A stretch of DNA of 64,000 bases, taken from the NCBI RefSeq assembly GCF_000967655.1, contig NZ_JXYA01000011.1, forward strand, positions 80,400 to 144,399. The letters run 5' to 3'. This stretch comes from Pseudoalteromonas rubra (lineage in GTDB: Bacteria > Pseudomonadota > Gammaproteobacteria > Enterobacterales > Alteromonadaceae). The notes beneath the pieces were generated by a model. That model had not been told where the DNA came from, did no database searches, and was given only the letters and a program-made list of their open reading frames with translations. The translations under genes and the position numbers were made by a program. Of the stretch, positions 18,314 to 25,804 are shown piece by piece (positions within the stretch are counted from its first letter, which is position 1; each line of letters starts with the position of its first letter).

Positions 18314-18318
18314 TCGTC

Positions 18319-19359
18319 ATGACCAATTTTCAGAACCTGGCCAAAATAGGCTGGACACCTTATTTTCAACAACAACTGACACTGCAAGAGTGGAGTGATG
18401 CTCATCCGCTACGGATCATCTCGCAGCACAGGTCCTGCATCTCAGTACAAGGCGAAGCGGGGACCTATTCTCTGCCACTCACACCGGCAATGGACGCGCT
18501 CGTCGTGGGCGATTGGATCCTGGTTGATAGCGAGCAGCGATATATCAGGCTGCTGGAGCGCTACAGTTGCTTCAAGCGCAAGGCGCCGGGTACGCACGTG
18601 GCGTGGCAGTTAATCTCGGCGAACGTTGATACCGCCTTTATATTGTGTGCACTGAATGAAGACTTTAACCTCAGCCGGCTGGAGCGATACCTCGCTCTGG
18701 TTCACAGTTCGAGCGCTCAAGCCGTGGTAGTGTTAACCAAATCCGATCAGGTTACGCATGCCGAGCAGGCGCTCGATGCGGTACGTCGGCTTGACGCCGC
18801 TTTGGATGTGCTGACTCTGAATACGCACGCCCCCGAGTGCGTTGAACGTTTGTCTCCCTGGCTTAGCGAAGGCCAGACGGTGGTATTACTTGGTTCCTCT
18901 GGGGTTGGGAAGTCAACGCTGACAAATACCCTGATGAACACACAGCATCAGCGTACCGGCGGGATCCGAGAGGACGATGGCAAAGGACGCCACACCACCA
19001 CACATCGAGAGCTGGTGACACTGCCATCGGGCGGATTGTTACTCGATACGCCCGGAATGCGGGAGCTGCAACTCGGTGGTTGCGAGACAGGGATCAGTTC
19101 GGCATTTGCTGACATTGAATTGTTGGGTGAGCAATGCCGATTTAATGATTGTCGGCATGAGCAGGAGCCGGGCTGTGCAGTACAAGGCGCGATTGAGTCT
19201 GGCGCACTCAGCCAGAGGCGGCTTACCAACTACCTCAAGCTGAACCGGGAAAATGCATTTAACACATCCAGCCTGGCGCAGCGGCGTGCTAAAGAGAAGT
19301 CGTTTGGTAAGATGGTGAAGCAGGTGGTGAAAAACAAAGCCCGTTTAAAAGACGGCTAG
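18319..19359 (+). CDS. rsgA: ribosome small-subunit-dependent GTPase A
   Basis: A 346-residue circularly permuted GTPase that checks late 30S ribosome maturation. An OB-fold N-terminal domain is followed by the permuted GTPase motifs in order: G4 (LTKSDQ), G1 P-loop (GSSGVGKSTL), a switch region with GKGRHTTTH, and G3 (DTPGMRE). The C-terminal zinc motif, built from the Cys residues in CRFNDCRH and GCAVQ with a His, is intact. The ribosome-binding site AAGGGG lies five bases before the ATG and is within a foldable leader. It is a stand-alone gene here, not next to orn or psd as in Escherichia coli; a second rsgA copy elsewhere is possible. Confidence 0.95.
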   Translation: MTNFQNLAKIGWTPYFQQQLTLQEWSDAHPLRIISQHRSCISVQGEAGTYSLPLTPAMDALVVGDWILVDSEQRYIRLLERYSCFKRKAPGTHVAWQLISANVDTAFILCALNEDFNLSRLERYLALVHSSSAQAVVVLTKSDQVTHAEQALDAVRRLDAALDVLTLNTHAPECVERLSPWLSEGQTVVLLGSSGVGKSTLTNTLMNTQHQRTGGIREDDGKGRHTTTHRELVTLPSGGLLLDTPGMRELQLGGCETGISSAFADIELLGEQCRFNDCRHEQEPGCAVQGAIESGALSQRRLTNYLKLNRENAFNTSSLAQRRAKEKSFGKMVKQVVKNKARLKDG

Positions 19360-19368
19360 TTCTGGTTT

Positions 19369-19393
19369 AAGGTCGTGCCTTTGGCATGACCTT
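19369..19393 (+). terminator. hairpin after rsgA
   Basis: AAGGTCGTGCC pairs with GGCATGACCTT over 11 positions (one G-U pair) around a TTT loop, ten bases past the rsgA stop. The downstream side is ATAATA instead of a T-run, so it may act more as a 3'-end stabiliser than a full terminator. Confidence 0.5.
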
Positions 19394-19444
19394 ATAATAC
19401 TTTAAATAGCTCAATTAGTTACATATCTTATCTAAAGGTGCATT

Positions 19445-20656
19445 ATGGCTTTTAAGAACCGCAATGTAAGGCTCTGTCTTTCAGTCCTGTTGCTTGCTGC
19501 TGGTATCACAGGCTTGGTTGCTGGGTGTGCAACAACGGATGAGCAAGTGAATAGAGCATCTTTGGTGCATCGTTACACAGATAATCAAAACGGCATAGAT
19601 GGACTGGATAATGTGCGCCGCCTGTTATTCGATGACACCCGCAGGGTGCTGTACGCGGTCAGTGCGGATGATGACTCTCTGGCTGCGTATCGCGTGGCGG
19701 ATGATTTATCACTGACTATGCTGGATATGATGTCGGGCAATCAAGCGCACGGCACTTTGGTGGGGGCGTCGGATATGACATTTTCTGGTGCTAACCGAGA
19801 TATCCAGGTGGTCAGTTTCTATAGTGGCGCGGTTGCGCAGTTTCGTTTGCAGGACAATGGATCGCTGCATTTAGTGTCTTATGTAACCGATAGTATTGAT
19901 ATCCAACGGGTATTTAAGCAAAGTAAGCCCATTTCTGCACAGGAAGATACGCTGGCGCTCTTAGGCCCTTATGCCATTGCCGGTAGTCGCAGTGGGATCA
20001 GTTACGTGGCCTCCAATGTGTCGCAGGCTCTGGTCAAAGTAACCTCAACGCAGGGCAAGCTGAATGTGAAACAGATCCTTCGCGCCAGTCAGGTTAAAGC
20101 GCTGGCGGGGGCGGTATCGGTTGCCTTGTCACAAGATGAAAGCCAGGTCGCGGTAGCTGGCATGCAGGCGAACCAGGTCGCCATATTCAAGGCGGGGGCC
20201 TCTCAGGTACTCACTTTGCAACACACCTTAGGGGATGAACAACACACAACCCTGGCAGAACCCGTGTTTGTGGCGTTTGTGCCGCAAACAGCAGGCTTGA
20301 TGGTGGCAACGCAATCAGGCGTTTATCATTTCCAGCAGGACCCCGCTGGACGCTTTATGCTGTTTGAGCAGCTCAGTGTTGCCGATCTGCAGTCACTGGC
20401 TGGTGTAACGCGCATGGTATTTTCGCCTGACGGACACTGTTTGCTGACATTGTCAGAATCGACTGATCAGGTCAATGTGTTTGCTCGTCAGGCAAACGGG
20501 CGTTGGCAGTTTTCTGAGCTGATTCATGTCGCGGGGGCAAAATCGCCAACCTCAGCGGCTTTTCTTTCCCTCACTCAGGTGGCAATTAGTTTCGCAAAAA
20601 GCGATATGCTCAGTATCTACGCCAATGTATGTACTTACCAACATGGTGAGCGATAA
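19445..20656 (+). CDS. lipoprotein with predicted beta-propeller fold
   Basis: A 403-residue protein beginning with a lipoprotein signal: hydrophobic 9-25 and lipobox LVAGC with Cys28 as the lipidated residue; +2 is Ala, which favours outer-membrane sorting. The rest has repeating strands with FDDTRRVLYAVSADDDSLAAYRV, LSQDESQVAVAGMQANQVAIFK and FSPDGHCLLTLSESTDQVNVF, like lactonase-type or YVTN-type seven-bladed propellers. No catalytic motif is clear. It follows rsgA by 85 bases but a hairpin separates them. Confidence 0.75.
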   Translation: MAFKNRNVRLCLSVLLLAAGITGLVAGCATTDEQVNRASLVHRYTDNQNGIDGLDNVRRLLFDDTRRVLYAVSADDDSLAAYRVADDLSLTMLDMMSGNQAHGTLVGASDMTFSGANRDIQVVSFYSGAVAQFRLQDNGSLHLVSYVTDSIDIQRVFKQSKPISAQEDTLALLGPYAIAGSRSGISYVASNVSQALVKVTSTQGKLNVKQILRASQVKALAGAVSVALSQDESQVAVAGMQANQVAIFKAGASQVLTLQHTLGDEQHTTLAEPVFVAFVPQTAGLMVATQSGVYHFQQDPAGRFMLFEQLSVADLQSLAGVTRMVFSPDGHCLLTLSESTDQVNVFARQANGRWQFSELIHVAGAKSPTSAAFLSLTQVAISFAKSDMLSIYANVCTYQHGER

Positions 20657-20966
20657 ATCAGCAGCGCGTTTCAGACGCTGGACATAAATTAGTGAAGTAC
20701 GGCAGATAACCGCATAGAATTTCTATTTTTGAAATAATTCGTCATATTTGTAACAGGTTTTAACGCTTAGAGTGCGGATATTGTCGGGTTTTTGTTGAAC
20801 TTCATTTCTTTTCCCTGTTAGTCTAGTGCTCTGTGATGATTTGAATTTGTAAAATATTCTTTTTTATTGAAATAATGCCTTGCCAGAGGTAACTTCATTG
20901 GCCCTGAGTAATCACTTGGTTTGGCTGATTATCGTCTATCAATTATTGGAAAGTTAACCGCTTTGA
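20657..20966. other. AT-rich upstream region of the ToxR-like regulator
   Basis: No gene, repeat or clear promoter match found. The region probably holds the regulator's promoter. Confidence 0.3.
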
Positions 20967-20975
20967 TTGAATGCC

Positions 20976-23162
20976 ATGTCTTCGCTAAAAGATATTAAAC
21001 TGACAAAACTCGGAGCATTTGTTCTGGATCTGAGCGATCAGGTTTTATATCGCGATGCTGACGAGGTTGCTATTGAGCCTAAGGTCATGGCGTTATTGCT
21101 GTATTTGTACGAAAATCGCGACAGATACGTAAACATCGAAGAGCTGCACCAGGAAGTTTGGTCAGACCGCATTGTGTCTGACACTGCGGTACGCAGTGCA
21201 GTCAAAAAACTCAGGCTAATTTTAGGTGATAATGATATCGCCAATGCGCGTTATGTGAAGTCGGTTTCAAAACGTGGCTACAAACTCGTTTGTGAGGTAG
21301 CGCCTGTTGATAGTCTTGAGTCAGGCGACGTGCCACCTAACGACGTACTCATCAATGACACATCACCCGGGGACGCTAAAGAGAGTGCGAAACCGAACCC
21401 CAATCCAACCTCTGGCGCTTCTGAACTAACTCTCGGGCCTAATAAACCCGCTGGTGAAAGGTGGTTTACTACTTGGCTGGCTTTTGCCATGGTGTTGGCC
21501 ACGGTCGTGGGTTGGGTAAAGTATGATGCAATTAGCACCTTTATCAAGGAAGCCCAGGTGGTGAAGGTGGCCGATTTAGATCAGGTAACGTCTTTTAATG
21601 GTGAAAAGCTGGATCTTTCTGTTTCTATCGATGGTCGTTATGTTGCTTTCAGCGGTCGTACCTCGATACAGGAAGATCGTCAGGTCTATATTTTTGATAG
21701 ACAAAATGGTACCACCAGGCAGCTAACATATAATGCCGTGAATGTTGTCTCTGTACAGTTTGCTCAGAACGACAAGGTATTGGTGTATGTAGATTTTGTA
21801 AACGGAAAGACAGCCTTACGTTTGCTTCCTCTGACTATGGCAGAGCCGGAGCAGGGTCAGATTACCCTGCTTGAAGGTGTTGAGTCTATTGGTTCCCTTT
21901 CAGAAGGGCGTCACCCTACTGAAATATTGTTTCCCATGATCCAGGCTGGGGCAGAAGATAGTATGCTTTACGCGCTGGATCTACAGTCTCGCCAATACTC
22001 TCGATTATTCACCCTCAGTGAGCCTAATGAAGCTTTGTATGATGTCAGTATTTCTCCAGATTTGAGACACTTAGCTTTGTTAAAAGCAGGCCAGGGACAT
22101 CATCATGTGGTACTGCTAAACCTGGAAAATAAAGAGCAAACGCTAATATATAGCAGGAAGGCACCGATTCGTAAGGTGGAATGGAAAAATCTGCAAACCC
22201 TATTGCTACTGGGCAGAACGGGCCTTATCCAGCTCGACCTGGAGACAGGAGAAGAAATCAAACTGATTGAGGACAAAGAGACATTGTTGCGTGCTATGGA
22301 TTCGCACAATGGGACCGATATTTTCCTGACTCAACAAGCGTTGACTCGGGCCAATCGTTTGTATCTGGAGCAATCGCTTGGGGCACAGAGCCAGGTTTTG
22401 AATGTCATTGATACAGAACCTCAGATTGTAAACATGTACTATGATGACAGCTCTGAAGCGCATAAATGGGTTTTAATCCTGCAAAATGAGACCTTTACAG
22501 TAGGTCGGATGTCACTTGATACACGTAAGGTAGACCCTTATTTGGTCAGTAACGAAGTGCTGGAGCTGTTAAACATTTCTCATGCTGCCAAAGGCATACT
22601 GCTGAAACAAGGGGGCAAGTTAGCGCTCTTATCTATGGAAAGCAGGGAAGTTGAGTACATCACTTCCTCATCAGAAATAACCAGTGATGCCGTATTTAGT
22701 ATGGATAACCAGCATATCTACTATGGCGTGAACGTCGCTGGGGCATGGGAAATACAGAGTTACAGTATCGAGACTAAAATGAGCGCTTTACTGCTGCCTA
22801 AGTACCGCTCTATCCGCCCGGTTGGCGATGGATATATAGCAGCTAAAGCAACCGCAGGTGATGGCCCACTGTATTACTTCAGTGATTTGGACAGTGAAGC
22901 AATCGCCCTTAATCATAAAATTGACTTCAGATATATTTGCCGCTGGTATGTCAGGGGGGATCTTGTTATCTGGAGTACATTTGATTCCCGCAAGACTTAC
23001 CTTCATACACTTAACTGGCGTACCGGTGAATACAGCCATGATGCACATCGCCTTTACGCATTTTATCCTACCATATCCGCAGATGCCGCTGGCAGCAAAG
23101 CCTTGGCCTTATCTGTACAAATAAATGATACCGCTGTTGTCGGAATGACAATAAATCACTAA
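20976..23162 (+). CDS. ToxR/CadC-like membrane-bound transcriptional regulator
   Basis: A 728-residue one-component regulator. An OmpR-type winged helix occupies about residues 10-105 (EPKVMALLLYLYENRDRYVNIEELHQEVW, RSAVKKLRLILGD, VKSVSKRGYKLV). A Pro/Ser-rich cytoplasmic linker is followed by one membrane helix near 165-187 (LAFAMVLATVVGWV). About 530 periplasmic residues follow, with TolB/WD40-like repeats (SVSIDGRYVAFSGRTS, VSISPDLRHLALL). I chose the ATG at 20976; an in-frame TTG nine bases upstream is possible and neither has a strong ribosome-binding site. A small secreted peptide gene follows at once and may be its target or ligand. Confidence 0.88.
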   Translation: MSSLKDIKLTKLGAFVLDLSDQVLYRDADEVAIEPKVMALLLYLYENRDRYVNIEELHQEVWSDRIVSDTAVRSAVKKLRLILGDNDIANARYVKSVSKRGYKLVCEVAPVDSLESGDVPPNDVLINDTSPGDAKESAKPNPNPTSGASELTLGPNKPAGERWFTTWLAFAMVLATVVGWVKYDAISTFIKEAQVVKVADLDQVTSFNGEKLDLSVSIDGRYVAFSGRTSIQEDRQVYIFDRQNGTTRQLTYNAVNVVSVQFAQNDKVLVYVDFVNGKTALRLLPLTMAEPEQGQITLLEGVESIGSLSEGRHPTEILFPMIQAGAEDSMLYALDLQSRQYSRLFTLSEPNEALYDVSISPDLRHLALLKAGQGHHHVVLLNLENKEQTLIYSRKAPIRKVEWKNLQTLLLLGRTGLIQLDLETGEEIKLIEDKETLLRAMDSHNGTDIFLTQQALTRANRLYLEQSLGAQSQVLNVIDTEPQIVNMYYDDSSEAHKWVLILQNETFTVGRMSLDTRKVDPYLVSNEVLELLNISHAAKGILLKQGGKLALLSMESREVEYITSSSEITSDAVFSMDNQHIYYGVNVAGAWEIQSYSIETKMSALLLPKYRSIRPVGDGYIAAKATAGDGPLYYFSDLDSEAIALNHKIDFRYICRWYVRGDLVIWSTFDSRKTYLHTLNWRTGEYSHDAHRLYAFYPTISADAAGSKALALSVQINDTAVVGMTINH

Positions 23163-23176
23163 CATAGATCCCTGAA

Positions 23177-23211
23177 AGAGGTCCCCTTTCTAATAACTAT
23201 TATTGACCTCT
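23177..23211 (+). promoter_or_regulatory. hairpin between the regulator and the small peptide gene
   Basis: AGAGGTC (23177-23183) pairs with GACCTCT (23205-23211), and AATA/TATT can pair inside the loop. There is no T-run, so it may be a weak terminator or a processing or stability element separating the two genes' expression. Confidence 0.35.
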
Positions 23212-23249
23212 GTTTGTACTTTACCCAATCAAATAAAAGGATCATCATT

Positions 23250-23417
23250 TTGACTCAAGCAATTAAAAGCATTGCCTATGCGTTGACTGTGGTATGCGCA
23301 TCAATGACATCGACAACTTCCTTAGCTTCCAATGACGATAATGTAGGCCCAGTCAAAGAGTGTCGCGTAGGGCCTTTCTGCGAATGGCCTGTACAAGGGG
23401 CTAATCCGAAGGAATAG
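23250..23417 (+). CDS. small secreted peptide with two cysteines
   Basis: A 55-residue precursor starting at TTG, eight bases after AAGGA. An upstream TTG at 23214 would add 12 residues and lacks a ribosome-binding site. Residues 1-27 form a signal peptide (AIKSIAYALTVVCASM to SLAS), leaving a mature peptide of about 28 residues, NDDNVGPVKECRVGPFCEWP..., with two Cys six residues apart that could form a disulfide. A strong terminator closes the transcription unit. I do not recognise the family. Placement directly after a ToxR-like membrane regulator suggests a co-regulated or signalling peptide. Confidence 0.6.
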   Translation: MTQAIKSIAYALTVVCASMTSTTSLASNDDNVGPVKECRVGPFCEWPVQGANPKE

Positions 23418-23447
23418 CATTGCTATTATTTCTGAATAGAAAAAGAA

Positions 23448-23479
23448 AATAAGCCTTTGATATAAAGGCTTATTTTTTT
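23448..23479 (+). terminator. strong intrinsic terminator
   Basis: A perfect 11-bp stem AATAAGCCTTT/AAAGGCTTATT with a 5-base loop is followed by five further T residues. It closes the regulator/peptide unit. Confidence 0.9.
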
Positions 23480-24135
23480 GGTTATAAAAAATAGATGTAA
23501 CAGTTGTTTAGAAAATTGAGATAAGTTTTTATATTTTCATCCGAGTTAGCAACAACCGGGCAGGGATTGATGAAAGGTTGTAACTGAGTTTGCAGTCTGG
23601 CGCAGTTTGCCAACACTGTCAGGGAAGATGGTTGACATGCGACAATGTCTCTTGCAAGGAAAGGAAGAGATAAGTACCAAGCGCACAAGGAACGAAAACG
23701 CAGTGCTTGGTGTTAGCTCAATAGAAGCCTCAAAATTGGTTTGTTGTCTTTTTCGGGGTTTTTGTTTCACTCCGTGCAACATATAGGCGCAATAACAATA
23801 ATAACAATAATGTCCAGAGCAACACAGGGAGAGCAACAGGGACAGTGTTGAAAGCGCTGAAGTGAGTGCCTGTCACATGCAGTATCAGCGCTCTGGGGTT
23901 TTTTACAAGGATAGATCGATGAGCGTCAGGGAGTGATTGCCGGCGATGCAGTGGTCCTACTGCCACTGCATCGCTGGTCAGATTCATCAATAGCATTAAC
24001 AGGTTATGCTTGCTGTAACAGGAAAATTGTTTTCCGTACTAAAATAATAATAACAATGTCATCACTATATGTAGGGTTGTCAAACAACAAGTCGTCACAG
24101 CTACTCGTCAATACGCCCTAATCGGCGTTCGTTTG
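23480..24135. other. 650-base intergenic region with an inverted repeat
   Basis: No open frame here has a ribosome-binding site or protein-like composition. A 12-bp perfect inverted repeat, GCGATGCAGTGG (23943-23954) with CCACTGCATCGC (23963-23974), has an 8-base loop and no T-run. Low-complexity AATAAC runs occur near 23790-23810 and 24043-24057. It may be decayed sequence. It lies beyond the last gene of the leftward signalling operon. Confidence 0.4.
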
Positions 24136-25794
24136 TCAGCCCTGTTTTTTCTCGTATCCAGGGATCTGCTCGTGGATCACCTCGTCAATCTGAATGGGTT
24201 TCAGGAATTGCCTGGCATACTTCAGATACACTTTTGACTCAACAAAGACGTCAAACAGATCCGGGTCTATGTGATCACCCAGTTTCATTTTTCCCATAAT
24301 AAATAAGCACTCACTGAGCTTTTTGGCATCTTTATAGGGCCGATCTGCTGCCGTCAGCGCTTCAAAAATATCTGCTATGGCCATGATCCTGGCGGGTATG
24401 GACATCTGCTCGCGTGTCAGTCCTCTTGGGTAGCCTGTGCCGTCCATTTTTTCATGATGGCCGCCAGCAAATTCCGGTACGCGACGTAAATGTTTAGGAA
24501 AAGGGAGTGCTTCAAGCATTTCCAGCGTGATGTCCATGTGCCGGTTGATGATCTTACGCTCTTCAGTGGTCAATGTGCCGCGCGCTATACTGAGATTATA
24601 GACTTCATTGTCAGTCAGTAAGGGGTGCTCTTCTGTGCCGATCCGGACCGACGTTTGCTCGGCGATGCGCTTAACGCGCTGCTGATCTTCTTCACGCATA
24701 AACTCACCTCCTATGTTGGCATGACGCAAAAATTGTCGATCTTGCTCTAACTGGGTGAGTTTTTCTTCTAATTCCGCGCTTAGCTGGTTAACCTGTGCTT
24801 GTTCATCATCTCGCTCAAAACGAAGTATGCGCTTGGTGTAATCGAGTTCGAGATCCCGCTTTGCCAGCTCAATTCTGGTATCAATCAAGGCGATTCTGTC
24901 GTTCACCGACTCCAGTTTGGTGGCTTTATCCATCACATACTCGGGGATGGCAATCTTGCCACAATCGTGTAGCCAGCCTGCTAAAGATAACTCGGCCCTG
25001 TCGGCTTCGCTCATTGAGAAGTCAGCCATAGGACCTGATTGTGCGTCGTGCACCGCTTCGGCAATCATCATAGTGAGCTCTGGTACCCGGCGACAGTGAC
25101 CACCGGTATAGGGGGATTTTTCATCAATGGCTTTCGCTATCAAGCGGGTAAAGGCTTGAAACAGTGTTTCCATACCATCGATCAACTGGCGGTTAGTCAG
25201 TGCCACAGCGGCCAGTGCACCAATAGAGCAAATCATCTCCGTTTGCTGCTGAGAAAACGGGACTATTTTGCCTTTACTGTGCGGGTTAATCAGCTGTAAT
25301 ACGCCGTTGAGCTCTTGCTCATGGTTGAGTAACGGGATCGTCAGTACTGACTGAGTGTGGTACCCGGTTTTGGCATCCATTGCCCGCGCCGCCGAAAGGT
25401 CATATTCCTCACACTGATAGACGTCGTCTATTTTGATCACCTCGCGTTTTGCCGCAGCCAGTGCGACCAGTGCGCTTTCATTACACAGACCATTTTCCAG
25501 ATAAATGGGGATGGGAGGGAAGGGGATCGGCTGCTTTGAAGTACCGCCCATATGCATATCCAGAGGACCGTTTATCAGCGTGGCAAACTGCAATTGCATG
25601 TCGTCAGATACAGAATAAATTGTACCGCCGTCGGTGGCGCTGAGCTCCATCGCAGAGAGCAGGATGTTTTCCAGCAACCTGTCGGTATCGTGCTCAGATG
25701 CCAGCTCAATGGCCAGTTTGAGCAGATGTTGTAGTGCAACTTGCGAGCCTGCCTGCTCAAACTTACTTGCGATGTTTCGAATATGCTGTTCCAT
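24136..25794 (-). CDS. GAF and HD-GYP domain phosphodiesterase
   Basis: A 552-residue cytoplasmic protein, last gene of the six-gene operon. A GAF domain (about 28-205) is followed by an HD-GYP domain. The first metal motif is HDCGK (276-280) and the HD-GYP signature is HHEKMDGTGYP (446-456), so catalytic residues are present. Between them lies an unusually long helical insertion (about 295-400), Glu/Asp/Arg-rich and probably coiled coil. HD-GYP enzymes hydrolyse cyclic di-GMP (some cyclic GMP-AMP), and GAF domains often bind cyclic nucleotides. With an adenylate cyclase 10 bases upstream, cAMP binding by the GAF domain is an attractive inference. Confidence 0.93.
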   Translation of the reverse strand: MEQHIRNIASKFEQAGSQVALQHLLKLAIELASEHDTDRLLENILLSAMELSATDGGTIYSVSDDMQLQFATLINGPLDMHMGGTSKQPIPFPPIPIYLENGLCNESALVALAAAKREVIKIDDVYQCEEYDLSAARAMDAKTGYHTQSVLTIPLLNHEQELNGVLQLINPHSKGKIVPFSQQQTEMICSIGALAAVALTNRQLIDGMETLFQAFTRLIAKAIDEKSPYTGGHCRRVPELTMMIAEAVHDAQSGPMADFSMSEADRAELSLAGWLHDCGKIAIPEYVMDKATKLESVNDRIALIDTRIELAKRDLELDYTKRILRFERDDEQAQVNQLSAELEEKLTQLEQDRQFLRHANIGGEFMREEDQQRVKRIAEQTSVRIGTEEHPLLTDNEVYNLSIARGTLTTEERKIINRHMDITLEMLEALPFPKHLRRVPEFAGGHHEKMDGTGYPRGLTREQMSIPARIMAIADIFEALTAADRPYKDAKKLSECLFIMGKMKLGDHIDPDLFDVFVESKVYLKYARQFLKPIQIDEVIHEQIPGYEKKQG

Positions 25795-25804
25795 AACTCA
25801 CCTG

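Noticed and set aside
23482..23996. Leftward frames of 68-96 codons in the 650-base gap
   Set aside because: Cys- and Tyr-run composition is not protein-like, there is no ribosome-binding site, and the frames overlap each other.
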